Below are positions 1 through 12,839 of a stretch of DNA of 64,000 nt, piece after piece. Position numbers and translations under genes: made by a program. Every line of letters begins with the position of its first letter. Position 1 is the stretch's first letter. The stretch covers positions 2,021,159 to 2,085,158 of the forward strand of contig JAWWNJ010000026.1 in the NCBI GenBank assembly GCA_037176885.1, given 5' to 3'. Source of the DNA: Favolaschia claudopus (taxonomy: Eukaryota > Basidiomycota > Agaricomycetes > Agaricales > Mycenaceae). The notes below the pieces were generated by a model that was not told where the DNA came from, did not search any database, and saw only the letters and a list, made by a program, of their open reading frames with translations.

Positions 1-2180
1 ACCGAGAAGGCTTGCGTCTTGCGGAACGTCGGTTTCTATGGGCAGTTGCGTATTGAATCACGAAAATTCGGTGGCTTACTGATATTTCCCGTTCTTTAGG
101 GAGTGACTGAATTCCGAGTCGACTGCCGACACCATTATCGAGTTCGAATTTCGAGCCGCTATAAATTTGCATTTATTTGAATTCTGTTTCGGAGAAAAGA
201 CGGAAGGGAAGAGACAAATATGATGTTCGGGAGTGCAGAAGATCGGTACCGTGCTTCACCTACATACACGCAGCGGTGTCAGGAATGAACAAGAAAAGCC
301 GGAAATATATAGAACCTTCTACCCTCCATCGTACTCACAACAACTTGCAGACAGGCGCCACGAAATCAGAGGGATCCTCGAGCAAGAATACGTAAATTCC
401 GGATGTGTGAAGGGTACAAAGATAGTCACGATAAAGCCCCACACGTCGTCGCCTGAATCCCGATCGCGTCTGCCGTCGAGCAGGGGAGGCGAATGTTTCG
501 GTGTTGCCGAACGAATCAGAACAAGGCGAGGCGCGGCGACCGTTATCGAAATTCTGATCGACTGGGGACGGGGTTAATTAGCCCTGCAGCGCAATCGAAA
601 TCAAGTCAGAAAGAAGCCAGAACGAAAGTTAAACGAACGAGGCAGATGATATTGAGAATGAGATTGGTTGAGGACGACCTTTGCGTCGAGGGCAGGATAC
701 GAATCAAAGAATCGAAATCGAAAACAAGACCAGAAGCCAGATCGAGGGAGGGAGAAAGAAAGAGAGACAAAGCAAGAATTGATTTACTGCGAAAGCGAAA
801 GAGACTGAGCGTCGAAGTCAACGAGTAGACGTGATAGTTTGTATGATAGACACGGAGAGATATACGCGGCAGAGGTTGCGAAGCCTTGATGAATCAATTG
901 AGGGGATCGACTTAAGACGAGAGTCCGAGAAGGTAATTTTCGGCGAAAAGAGACGAGTATTCGACCGGGTGAAGTCAAGCTGGATATTTTAGAGGAAGTT
1001 GTATGTGTTCAAAAGAGTACGATTTGAAATAACGAGCGCAGGACATGGAGATTGGGGCATAGGGTTGGAAACGAAAAGCAGGGGTTGCAATTCAGAAGAG
1101 TAGCGTAGCGAAATCGAAGAGAGTCGTCGAAGCCTGTATGCAGCGGGAATAAGTTGACAAGTAGATAAACTAGATCGGGACCACACCACTGCTTTGTCCG
1201 TTTGACACTCCGCGTATTCTCTCGCTACGCTGGGATGACGAAGATTCGTTGAAGAGAGCAAGAAGGCACAAACTAGGGAATAGAGGATTTGATCTTGCAG
1301 CGTCGGCGACAGGGATGAAGGCGCAGAATAGCGGGCGGGAAGATTGAGTTCCTGGGATGAGGTCGAGACGGGAGCAGCAGTTTGAGGTTGCGTTTAAGCC
1401 CAGGATGGCGGATGGCGGACCGAGGGACAGAGGACAGGTCGAGGCGTCGTGTGGGAGCCAGCTTGTGGTTTGGTCAAGGTAGAATGCAACGAGCGAAACC
1501 GGCGGTGTCGATGTAGCCGAAGACTGAAGTAAGGATGCAAATTCGTACGAGGGGCAGACACAGAGACAGAGGCGAGTTTAGCATCGGCAGGGCCACGGGT
1601 TGAAATGTGAGGTACGGCTCAAGAGGCGAGCGAAACGAAAGGAGTCGAAAGGTTGAGTGTAGTGGGCGCAGGGAGGAGACGATGACGTCCGGCGGGAAAT
1701 CCACTGAGAGAGCGTCGCAGCTGATAAAATGAAGGAAATCAATCGAAAGGAAAACGACGGAGTAGCGAAGGAAAAAGAGATTGTAGACATAGAGAGAGAA
1801 AACAAGAGCAATGAGCATGTGCCGTGTGCTGTGTGCTGTGTGTGTCGGCTCGTAGTGTCGTCGAAGAAAATAAGACGAGAGTTCGGTGTTGAAGTAGTCG
1901 AGACCCGAGGCGAAGATCCGGAATTGAGTGAGGAGATTTGATTTGATTCGACTAGGAGGTAGATGTAGGGATAGGCTTGATCGTTGCGCGTATCTCAGGC
2001 TCAGGGGAACAAAGGAAGGAGAAAATCTAGTAGAGTCTAGACGAAAAGAATGATTCAACGAAGTCACAAGTGGCTCACAAAAATTCAAACCTCTTTTCCG
2101 TCCATCCATTCAGCTTCAACATCATGTACGTGGCACCCATTCCTTCAAGGAAGCAGTAGATTTACGTTGTTGAGCCAGAG
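1..2180. other. gene-free purine-rich stretch
   Basis: No protein family is recognisable in either strand. From about 600 to 2,050 the + strand is strongly purine-rich (GA runs), so the minus strand is CT-rich. The longest open frame (1474-2109, minus, 211 codons) looks like a by-product of this skew: its composition is Ser/Leu/Arg-rich without domain structure. The stretch could be the long 5' leader or promoter of a gene outside the window, but that is inference. Confidence 0.5.
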
Positions 2181-3340
2181 AATTCGAGCGCGTCCCAGCG
2201 GTGCAGAGAAGATGGTGGTTGAGATCAAAGGAGTATTTGTTTGCGGTTGTTGAGATCAGTTGAGATCCCGACAAACACATCACATCACGTAACCACTTCC
2301 TGTCTTCTTGTCGTCTCTACCAACACCGACGCCTGCCTGCGCCGCTCGGAACCGCCGCCTTCCACGCCTTGTTTGCCGACACCTCACGCCCTCCCGACTT
2401 TGCGCCCTTTGTGTCTCTACATCCACTCTCCCCAGCCGATTCCGGTCCTTTCACGCATGCAAGTATGTCGCCTCGCTCGCCTGCGGTCTGCTCTCTAGCA
2501 CCCTGGCTCACACTTTTGCAGGAGACGGAGTTCTTGTTTGTTGAGCATCACTCGAGAGACGGCCTACATAGGAGAGGACGTGGATTCCGGCTTCGCGGGA
2601 AAAGGTACGTGAGGGCCCTAGTGTGTGGAGGTCTGAGTTCGGCTGACAATGACATCGGGTTCAAGGGTATGTCCATAGGTAACACGACTCTACTCGGCTA
2701 CAAGATGCTTTCCTCATGCGCTCGAGGGATTCAATCTTATGTTGGTGTCTTCTCAATCCCGAGCGGCCCCAGCGTCCGCGTTCGGGGATCGAGCTCACCG
2801 TGCGGCCGCGTTTGGAGTACGAATCACTTTGATTGGTACAGATGTGCGGTAATTATCAGGTGCGTCGACGCGCTGCCCTGGCCCTTTTGTCAAACATTCT
2901 ATCGATTTTCCGCAGATCGTTCAAGCAGTCCACCACCACGGCACCTCCTCCGTCTCTCTTGGCATGCCCCCGTCGCAGGCTCCTTCCCACCGTCGTCTAT
3001 GCGCGGCGTCTCAATCCCGAAAGCATCTGCGTCCCAGAGTCCTGCGTTTGGGCTACTAAAGCAAGGTGTGTGGAAGTTTGGTACGCAAATAGAATTGCCC
3101 ATGTCCAGTGCGTTAACGCCCTGCGCTTTCTCGTTTCTCGAACACGCTGCCAATGCCTCTATCCCAATCAATCTACCTCTACGACGCCTCCTCCTACGAT
3201 CTCATTCAAGGAGGCAGGGTGCTTTCTACGGGTGTCTGAGTTGCACAGAAGTCATTGACGAAGGGGAAGATCCTCTTGCTGGTGGAAAGTAAGTTAGATC
3301 GTTCGTTTGTTGAATTCCGTTTCTCTTCTATGTATTTCAG
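2181..3340. repeat. segmental duplication, copy A
   Basis: This segment is collinear with 9421-9508 plus 11346-12180. Shared landmarks are the stretch around ATGGTGGTTGAGATCAAAGG (about 2,210 and 9,450), the ACATCACGTAA block (2,280 and 11,350), the coding-like CCGCTCGGAACCG block (about 2,340 and 11,405), the GTGTGGAGGTCTGAGTTC block (about 2,622 and 11,749) and the AGATCGTTCGTTTGTT block (3,297 and 12,150). Divergence between blocks is high, so the duplication looks old. The short open frames in the two copies share a proline/arginine-rich peptide, but no known domain is visible and coding status is unproven. Confidence 0.6.
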
Positions 3341-3737
3341 TGTGCGAAATAATCATCATCCTTACAAATTGACTTTGCTTTTCGCATGCGCACGCGTTCG
3401 GTTGTGAACCCACTCCTCCACCCACTCAGCAATCAAATGAATATGACCCCCCAAACCCTCTGTCACAGCATTGTTGGTTCTTTTCATTTGCCGTGCTGAA
3501 TAAATTATCTTGATTTTCGCCAAGGATGGCCATTGATCACACACAGGCGTTGAACATCGGCATACCAGAACAGGCCGAACCACTCGATGAATGATCAATT
3601 GACTGAAAAAATCGCGCGCTGGCTCTCAAATCGAGCGGTGACATACATATCTCACTCGTTAATGAAATCAAGCTGATTCCCTTACACAGTTCGAATTCAT
3701 TCAATTTCCAACCAGTCCACTACCCTCCTCACCCACT

Positions 3738-5250
3738 ATGCGGCCACGCCCTCACAGACTCAGTTCACACCTCAACCCTTCGTCTCCGCGTAAACAAAAA
3801 AAAAAGCCCACATCAAGTCTTCACGCTCGGAATCCGAAGTCCGAATCGAACGGTGCGTCTAGCCTAGAGTCGAAGTTCTCCGCTTTCTCTGACTCACGTC
3901 GTCGAGGTACAGTAACCTCGACCGAGCTTTTTGCTAATGAAATATTGACCGGAACCAAGTCAGTGGTGTGCGGTAATTTGCGTTGTTTTAGTTGACAATT
4001 ACACTGTCTTCCCCAGAATCGTCAATACCCACAACATAACAAGCGCTCAAATAGAGTAAGTAAGCATCGAGGTATTAATTTGGATTTAATTCACCATCGT
4101 AGTTTGCTGAATGGATTGACTAGATCTTTGCAAGAGATAATCACGCGCGGCGTTCGACGAGCGCAGAAACAGAGACAAGCGCCCGCATTCACAGGATGAA
4201 TGCGAGTCCTCCTCGGAAGTCGTGTTGAGCTGCTATGTATTTTCTTACAGAATTCAAATCCTTCCGACGCAGACAAGTGACCGTACACCACGGCAGTACT
4301 CGAACGTTGAGCCAGGGAGAAAAAAACCAAGCGTAGGCAAACGAACGCTCGGTATCCCGAATCGAACGGGCATATCCAGAGTCCAAGTTCTCTAGTGCAT
4401 TCTCTGACCCCAGTTTTGAAGTCGACCGAGCTTTGTTAAATCTCATTAAGTGAGTAGGTTGTATCCTTAACGCTATCCGAGTCACTTTAATCGATCTCAT
4501 AGAATTGCTTTTCAAACAAAAAATAATGTGCAGAAATGATCGCTCCTGTACGAACGTCGTAATTGGTGTCCCTCTAACCAACCCTCATTCCTTTTGTCGC
4601 AAAGTTGTTAATATGCCCAGAAAATAACCTAAGGTCTGATCAGTGTCATGTCATCCGAAGCCCGCCGTCGATTCAGAAGAATCATCCATACCCAGAAAAT
4701 AAGGTACATACTCAGAGAGAAGACCCGGAATGCTATCCCGTGAGTGAGCCGATTATACCTAAATTCCTCCTTGACTTTAATTACCCCTTTCAGAATTTAA
4801 ACCATTCCGACGCTGGCAAGCGACCATACACCACGGCAGTACTCGAACGTTGATCATGAGCCAGAGAAGAAAAAAAATATTGGAGGAAGCGTACAGATAC
4901 TCGGTATCCCGGATCGAACGGGCATATCCAGAGTCCAAGTTCTCTGGTTTCTCTGATTCGCATCTTGAAGCTTGAAGCTTGAAGGTCGACCGGGCTCTAC
5001 TTCAATTTGAATCAACTGGGTAAGTTGCACCCGTACGGCGTACGCTATCCGAGTCACTTTAATCGATCTCGTCGTAGAACTTCAAATAGTAAGTGAATCT
5101 GCTTTTGCAACAGAAAATAATGTGAAGCTAAAACAATCGCTCCTGGATTATAATTGTAATAAATCCCGACTTCATTTACTCCGTTGCAGAATTCGTACTT
5201 ACCATTTCAATGCTGGAAATTACCAGCTACCTAGTCCATCCATCGAACTA
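3738..5250 (-). repeat. tRNA-like dispersed repeat, array A (three units)
   Basis: At least three units, tRNA-like parts near 3,830, 4,347 and 4,898, share a core that on the minus strand reads CCCGTTCGATTCGGG followed by ACCGAGC. This resembles a tRNA T-arm plus the 3' acceptor strand. In the middle unit a 5' GCTCGGT about 80 bases upstream pairs perfectly with it, and a D-arm-like GACT/GGTC can be drawn. On the + strand the core is preceded by a block beginning CTCGAACGTTGA and an A-rich run, and followed by an ATCCGAGTCACTTTAATCGA block (about 4,479 and 5,048). The simplest reading is a tRNA-derived SINE-like repeat; a functional tRNA is unlikely because the anticodon arm does not fold properly. 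Confidence 0.5.
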
Positions 5251-5299
5251 TACATCCTACACCCACGTTAAGAAGAGGAGGATTACAGTATCTGCACAT

Positions 5300-8200
5300 G
5301 CTCGCACCCTGAATCGACCGAAGACAAGTGTTGAGTGATTTATCGAGCGAGTGAGGGGGCCGCTAACGAGTTTCAGGATTGCAGAGGTTAAAGCGTGTAT
5401 TTTTTGTATTTCGCCCCGCTTGAATGAATCAAATTACAATTTCCCCGATTTTTTCCATTCTTTTACCTTCCACGTACGTACGAGGGTAGGCAGACGATGA
5501 AACCCAGCACGTCCAGCCAAAAGAGATCCCTCGCTCCGTTTCTCGTCACCCTGCCCCTAACCAAGTCGTTCGGCAGGGAGGGAGTAGACGCCGCGTCGAG
5601 ATCAATACCAGACGCGCTCCTGCTACTCCTCCTCCTCCTCTGCATTGCCCCATCCATCGCCTTCCAGTCCTCCCGCATGCCCTTCATCCCCCCGATCCTC
5701 CCACCCCACACTCGCTATCCTTGCCTAGCTCGCCCAGCCCACCCTTTCTTCCTCCCCGCCCCGCAGCTGCGACACCCCCTACGTCTGCATCTCCATCCCA
5801 TCCTCCCCGCCGATTCACCTACCCGCTTCGTCACAGCAGCCTCCGTCATATTGAACGACGTTGGTGACGCCGGGGGTGGGCGTCGGGTGAGTGGACGCTG
5901 CATGGGGTAGAAGCGCTCGTGGTCACGGATGTCGTCGACGCGGGAGATCACTGATCAGCGGAATGTGAGATTTGCGAGACGGCGGTAGAAGCAATACGCT
6001 GCGGGATGGATGGATGCGGTACTACCGAGGATGGGCGTGGACCGCCGGAAAACAATGAATCAGAAGAAAATATGATGACAAGAACTCGCGAAGAGGACGC
6101 GCGACACCGCCCTCGTCGTGTCGAGAAGAGAAGAGAAGATGCTGGCCCTCCAGCAGCCCGCTCCCTCGTCTCCCTCCGCTTCTTCATCAGACAAAGGCTG
6201 CGTCTCTAACCAACCCCACCGTCCTCCACCGAATCATGCTTTCTTATCATCTCCTCCCGCGCACTCGCGCCGCCACGCGTACGGGCCTACACCTCCGTGC
6301 GCCCCGCACCTACACCATCCTCGTCAGTCAAATCACGCGTGCGCAAGAGAAAGTATAGGCATACCTCTAACGTGCCTCGCCGCCGAGCTCCTCCCCCTCC
6401 TCCCGACATCACGCCGTCCACCCCGAGGACCATCTCTTCTTCGCCATCTCTGCATCACCCACGCTGCTCGAAATACGATCGTGCAAGACGCGCGCAAGCA
6501 TCGAGGCGAACGCCGGGGAGGTATTTGACGTCAAGCCATGCCCGCACGGCGCCGACTCACGCGCCTTGCATGGGAGGCGGGGCATGTGGAGCGCACGGCG
6601 GCGTAGTCGGTCGTGGATACCCGGAAGTGTGGATCGGGAGGGACGGAAGGGTGAGATGTCGGTAGTAGGTACAGGCGCGAGACGACGAGAACCGGCCGGA
6701 GTAGCCGCACGCGGCGAAAGCGGCGGGATGAGCATCGTGAAGCGATAAGAGGTGAGTGCGGGCGGGCGGGCGTCGCAGCAAGACGAGAGCAGACGTGTCG
6801 AGAAGTCGCTTGAGGCGGGAGTAGGGGAAGAGAAGGACTAGCAGGACGTGCGCAGCGGCATGCGTGCGGGGAAGAGAGAATTCCGAGACAAAGAGGGGAA
6901 GCGTTGTCGATGCTAGTGATGTGTCGTCGTCGTCGTCGAGAGAGGCGTGCTGGGGGTGAGTCGCGCTGTCCCGGCGATGCAGCTCTCGTCCTCCCCGCCC
7001 TGCCCCTCAGCTGGTCCTGCAACCTCCGAGCATCCTCATCTAGGGACACACGCGCACCTCCCGTGTCACCGCATGCGTACCCGCGGCACCTTCATCTAAA
7101 ACCTCGACTGCACCGTCTCCGTCCTCGTCAGTCCGCGTGGCAGACGACGATCCGCTTCTCCCTTCGACCGTCTCTCATCACCCGTCGCCCGGCTGCCCCT
7201 CGGTTCCGGTTCCCCATTCCCCATCCCGCCTCGTCTCCGAGAACCGAAACAACTCCCCGGCTAGACATGACACAACGCCAGCAAAATGCGCTGTGTGTCT
7301 CGTCCCGAGCAAGCAGCACCGCATCATGCCGGAGGAAGAGCATACAGACAAGGACACACATGCGTACGTGCTTGCGTGAGGAGGAGCGGGCGTTGGTACG
7401 GGAGCGCATGGGCGGGAAGGAGGGGAGGGAATGATGTGCAAATGTGTCGCCGAGAGAGACGAGACGGTGCGAGACAGGACGGGATTAGGAGGGGTAGACG
7501 GGTGCGCGTGGTACATCTTGTCCTTCGTCAGACCCATCACCGAGCTGACTTCCTCCCGACCCGCGTTCTTGCCCCCACCGCTCCCCTCGTCCCCCACACG
7601 GGGTGGAGGGAAGACCTCTTCCTCCCGACCCGTCCGCACCTCGCCTCCCGCGTCTCCCCCGCCCGTAGCTCCGACCCCCTGCCCCACTGCCGCCGATAGA
7701 TATGCGGTACGCGCATGGACACCGGCTGACTCCGTTCCTAGCGCCGTCTTCGTGAGTCAGAATACGCGCGGCGAAGGAACGAGGGCGAACTACCTTCCAT
7801 CCATTCACTCAATCGCTGGCGCTCTAGACGAATCCGTTCCTGGCGACACATCTCTCTCCTCCGCCTTCCCTCTTTCCGCCTCGATCTCACCGATACTCGC
7901 CGTCCCCGTATCCGCCCTTCGACGAGTGCCGCCGATGACGCGTCAAGAGCGACTACACGCCGAGGGACTAGCAAGGGGAGCGGCGTCACTGCCTGCTGTT
8001 GTTCAAGCATCGAAAAAGTCGGGCTTCGAAGGGGGAGCGGGGTAGGCGGCGAGGTGTTACAGGGTGCAGCTAGCGAAGAAGATGGGGGTGAGGACGGAAT
8101 GACGATGCGGATGATGACAGCTGAGGGGTGTATCGACTATCGAGTCAGAGTCTTGAGATGACTAACACCAATCGACTCACCGAAGAGGCGCGCGTTTCGC

Positions 8201-9420
8201 TCGCTCGCTCAGGTCAAAGAGGACGAGAACGAAGAGACGCCGCAAAGATCGTCTGTATCGTTGCTGATGACGGAACTCCTAGCACAGAAGGAGATTGGGC
8301 CGATAGAGTTATGCGGGGAGGCGTGCGCATATGCGGCGACGGCGAAGACGGGCGCAGGTGGCGCAAGCGGAAGGGCAGCAGAATGCGAGGCTGGCAGTCG
8401 ATAGGATGCTGAGTGCGGCCAGAAAATAATCAGACAAGAGACGAGTCAGTCAGTCCAGAATCCGCGACGCGATAAACACCCAGCAAGACGCACCTTTCCT
8501 GCCCTATCCAATGGCCGTGATGATTCCCGAAACGCCCGTGTCCTTCATAAAACTCCGCTAGAACGCCTCCCCCGATCCTCCGAGCACATCAGGTCGATTC
8601 GTTTGCCAGAAGATCCAGCTCAGCAGGTCGTGAGGTGGCATGTCTATCGAGCCTCTCTGAGATCCACGAACGAGTAGGGAGCCTCCAGCCAGCAGAAGGT
8701 ATCCAGATGAGTCGCCTCCGCCGGTCTTGAGCTGAGATTCAGTGTATTTGAGGGAGAGACGACAGCGGAGAAGACAAGCAGCAAAAATTTCCGAATATGG
8801 AAATCTCCGGCTGTCAAACAAGATGAGTCAGCCATTTCTCTTCTTCCCGAACGCTCATCTTCGTTTTGTGGCTTCTACGTAGCTCGGTGAATGCCAGCGG
8901 CATATAATCATACCTTCGATGGCCCATCCTGCTGGGACTGTTGCCCTTGTTTGTGACATCTTTTGCTCTTCTTGGGGCTTTTTTCTTGGCTTTTCCCAAG
9001 CTTTTCCGGCGGGCAGAGTTGAAATCTTGAAGAGTTGTTTTATTCTGGGAGTGAAATCGACATACTTAAAAACAGCTTCGACGATCGATAACTTAACGGG
9101 CTCTACCGGCTCAACGCTTCGCCTTGGTCACATTTCCCGATTACACTGCTTCAGTTTCAACTCCCCGAATCTCACAAATACCCTTCGTCTCCCATCCGGC
9201 GTCTGTTTAGCTGTACCTACCACCCACATTGAAATACTGCGGCTCCGAGTTCAGCGTATTCATAGCGACCAGTGACGCGTGACGCTTCGAGTCGGTGCCT
9301 TGCCATCCCTCCCTATGTTCTTCGTCTCGTCCGCCCCGCTCTATCTTCTCCTACGTGTAACCCTTCCCTCCCAACGTCCCACCAGAAGTAAGTTTCCAGA
9401 CACTTTTGAGCCAGACAATC
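5300..9420. other. gene-free GC-rich stretch with skewed composition
   Basis: About 4 kb without a recognisable gene. Between roughly 5,500 and 8,400 the DNA is GC-rich and alternates between CT-rich and GA-rich strands. Overlapping long open frames occur in up to four frames at once (for example around 7,180-7,690 and 7,431-8,045), with Pro/Arg/Ser-rich translations, which is what GC-rich non-coding DNA produces. No domain, signal peptide or plausible exon-intron chain was found. From 8,420 to 9,420 composition is more even, but still nothing recognisable. Confidence 0.45.
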
Positions 9421-9508
9421 CGATGTCGCATCAGCGGCACAGAGAACATGGTGGTTGAGATCAAAGGAGGGTGTTTGTTTGGTGTTTGTGCATGATTGAG
9501 ATTCCCGC
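9421..9508. repeat. segmental duplication, copy B, left part
   Basis: Matches 2,181-2,270, including the shared ATGGTGGTTGAGATCAAAGG motif and the following TTTGTTTG and TTGAGATxCCCG blocks. The match stops at about 9,508 and resumes at 11,346, so copy B has been split by an insertion. Confidence 0.6.
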
Positions 9509-11345
9509 TACCTTTAGGTAAGGGTTTTATAGCGCCCTAATTTTACATGTCGCCCAAAATCACAAAATGTCATTTTGTATCACGTAGTTGATGGCCCAGA
9601 CTTAGTCTGGACTTGAATCTGGACTCCTCTAGACCATCGGTCCGGCACCCGCCCATCAGCCGATTCTTCCGGACTGACTGTGACGTGGCTCTCCCATCTT
9701 TTTCTTCCTTTCTCTGCCTCCTCACAACCATGTCCCCCTCGCCGACCTTCTGCGATATCGCCCTCTCCGCCACGTTCAACGGTGACTCTGAAATCTCTGC
9801 AATCTCTTCAAATTGGGCGCAACGCTCTGGAATCAATTGCCCCGAAAATCATGCTTCTGGCGTCTTGGGTCTACCTGACGACAATTCTACCTGTAAAACG
9901 AAAGTGCAGCTCACCATCAAGGATTCTCTACCCTTCGACCTGGTCCTGGGCCGTGACTGGCATATTTCTGCCGAGATTCCTTTCCTGACGTGCGCTTCCT
10001 CTTGACGTCCGAGGGGGTTCTTGACTTCACCCCTCCGAGTATGTATCCGTAGTCTTGTTTCTTATCTCAGGAACCCACTCTTGTGGCGGTGGCGGCTCCT
10101 CTGTCGATGATGCCATGGATGTCGAAGTCTACTGCCGGTAAGTTTTATGCTCTTTGTGTCCGTATTCCTGTATTGAAGTTCTGTCAGAACTCCGTCTGCT
10201 CGCGGCTCGTCGGTGGGCAGTGCCTCCTCGTCTCAAACACCCTATACACCTCTTCCAGGATCCATTACTTCTTCCAATATCGTTCGCGATATGTTTACTG
10301 GTCGTTACACGACTCATTCCCGTATCCGTAGATTCGCAAACAATACAACACGCTCTTGCTTTACATACCGTCCCCCACCGCAACGCTGGTGACTTGACCG
10401 TTCAATGCGTCCTTCAGTCGCTCAAAAATTCGACCTCGTCGCAGCCGCACTCACTATCACTGCACTAAAAACTGGAAACGTTCGTTTCGAAGTCAAGGAC
10501 CCGACTCGCAAACCTAGTAAACGTCAAGTCAACACCCATCGAAGGACGTCCGGACGATCTTCTACGCTGCATCCTTTGAAGCTCACCGAAAGCCTGTCCT
10601 TTTCTGCATCGCGGTGCTGCATCGAATCAACGTACTAGATAACAACTTCTAAGCGTTCCATTTCCCGAACTTGAACTCATGCTTCTTGTGTGCCATATCA
10701 CTCACCTCTCATGAGATCGAACGTCAGTCATGAAGTCCTCGCGCAAAAGGCATCCAGCTTACATTCAGCTTTGAAACAAGGCTATCGTATTCAGGGTGAA
10801 GCATAAGAACGGGCCGAGGGAGTGAACCAAGTCAACGGGAATTTTTGAAATATTTGTAACTCTTGGCGACACCTGGTTCCGCAATTCCTCAAGGACAACA
10901 TACTCGCGCTGTTCCGGGAGCGGACTTCGTCCGAAGTCATACTTTCTATGGGCGCCTGTGACTCCGAGCTCTCCAGATGGCCCGATCATGCTCCCGATGT
11001 TAATTTGCTTTGCAGGTAGGTGAGGAATCACAATCTGGGCCTGTCTCAAATTTCTTTGGCAGCTGCTGCCTCTCCCTTTGTCGTTGGTATGCTTGTGTTT
11101 CCCTGCTTGCTGCTCTTCCACGGCCAATTGTTGTTCGAATCTCGTCGCGAACTTCAAGTTGTTACCAAAGGTGTATCCATATAACGCACCTCCTCTACTA
11201 TCCCTGTGTCCTGTATAATTCTTCAAAACAAGAAGCTACCGACTTTAGTTCTGGAAAGTAAATTCGTTGAAATTATCCACATTTTCATCGCCGGGTAGCG
11301 GGCCGTGCCACTCGTTGGCCCTACCGCTTTATTGCATCAGTGGAC
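9509..11345. mobile_element. 1.8-kb insertion carrying a degenerate repetitive ORF
   Basis: The segment lies exactly between two blocks that are adjacent in copy A of the segmental duplication, so it is an insertion relative to that copy (or copy A has lost it). Its left edge begins with the 12-bp palindrome TACCTTTAGGTA. Around 9,728-10,055 the + strand encodes a peptide containing LPFDLVLGRDW, followed in another frame by RFLLTSEGVLDFTPPS. This motif pair resembles repetitive ORFs seen in basidiomycete genomes, and the first part faintly recalls a retropepsin-type LG motif. The frames are broken between them. No terminal repeats or target-site duplication were identified. Mobile origin is inferred. 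Confidence 0.4.
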
Positions 11346-12180
11346 AAGCACATCACGTAAACACTTCCTTTCCCTTCCCGCCGCCAACGCCAACGCCCGC
11401 CTCCGCCGCTCGGAACCGTCGCCTTCCTCGCTCTTCCCCCGGCCGTCCTCCTCACCTTGCTCATGTTCCTCTGACTCTCTACGCCCCGCCTTCTCTCTAG
11501 ATCCACTCTCCCAGCCGACACCGATATGCACACCAGCAGCTCACGGGCAGATTCTCACCTTCCGAGTCGGCCCTTTCACCGTCGCATCACATGCGAGAAC
11601 GTCGCCCGCTCGTCTACGGTCTACGCTATCTATCCCTCGCTTGCACCCCTGCTAGCTGTTCCCAATGACGGAGAGACTGTTTGTCGACGATGACTCGCGG
11701 GACGGTGCTGGGGAGGAAGGAAGGGTACCTGAATTCTGCGACCCTAGCGTGTGGAGGTCTGAGTTCTTACGACAGAGGGTACAAGCGTACGTATAGGTAA
11801 CAGAACTCTACGAACCACCTCGATGCGCTTGAGGCATCCCATCCCCTCATAGAGCCTTGTCTACCACGCGTGCCGAACTTGTGACCGCTGAGTCTTTGAG
11901 TTACGAGCTAAAACAAGTGCGCACGCGTTGCCACTTTACCCTCTCTCTCTCTTCGTCCAGAATCCAATTCATCGATTATGTCTGCAGGTCCCTCCCATCA
12001 ACTCACCGCTACGACATCTCCTCGGTATCTCTCGGTACGACCCCGTCGCATACCGCTTTCCGCGCCGCGCGGAAGGTCGGGGTGTCGAGAAGGAAGGGGG
12101 GAAGGGGTCGTTGCTGGTGTAGGGAAGTGAAAGTGAGTTAAGAATCAGATCGTTCGTTTGTTCGTTTTGTCGTTTGCCTT
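11346..12180. repeat. segmental duplication, copy B, right part
   Basis: Collinear with about 2,279-3,320. It carries the same order of short landmark blocks as copy A (CCGCTCGGAACCG, GTGTGGAGGTCTGAGTTC, AGATCGTTCGTTTGTT) with many substitutions and small indels. It is followed at 12.8-13.7 kb by a tRNA-like repeat array, as copy A is followed by one at 3.7-5.3 kb, so the duplication probably spanned both. Confidence 0.6.
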
Positions 12181-12839
12181 GTATGGATTTTTAGAAGTGA
12201 AGTGGCTACATTTCTCTAGGCCCCGCCGTTCGACGTACGCGTTGTCAGACAAAGGCCACCCCACCGAATAACGAATCACTCTGGTCAGAACGTCCACAGG
12301 CTCCTAAATCGAACGGTACAAATATTATAACACATTCTGCGTTGATGGCGCTGATATTCTTTCTACAGTAATGTGCAGAATTCGGAACATTCCACCGCCG
12401 ATGAGCCACGACAACACCGCACAGCCCGTACGTCCCTATGTATGACACTCAACAGTCGAACGGCCCTCGACCCTGCATCGCCTTTCTGAATCCTTAAATT
12501 TTTCCCCGCGAGTGTTGCACCTTCTCTCCTTTTGATTTATCCAGAATTCGATTTGCCTTAGTCTTCTGCGGGTGATTCAGTCTGCAGATACCGCTTTAAC
12601 GGCTCTTCAGCGGTACATTTTCGTTACAGGCTGCATCGTTGACATCGCCCTCGGAGCTGCGCCGCGGAAGGTGAGGCGGGACAAGGAAGGAGCTGTTGAC
12701 GAAGGGAAAGGGGTCCTTGCCAGTGCGGGTCGAGATGAACGTTGTGCTGAGTGTGTTTAACAATTTGACTTGATCTTCGCAAACACAGGTCTTCGAGTCT
12801 GATCATAATAATCGGCAGAACTCCGTCGCATGGATAATC

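Noticed and set aside
1474..2109. 211-codon minus-strand open frame
   Set aside because: Lies in a GA-skewed block; the translation is low-complexity Ser/Leu/Arg without domains, and shorter frames overlap it. Best explained by composition.
3800..5000. Functional tRNA genes
   Set aside because: T-arm and acceptor pairings are good, but the anticodon arm does not fold with a standard 7-base loop, and units are linked to conserved non-tRNA sequence.
7178..8045. Several long overlapping frames on both strands
   Set aside because: Up to four frames are open at once in GC-rich DNA, with Pro/Arg/Gly-rich translations and no recognisable family or exon structure.
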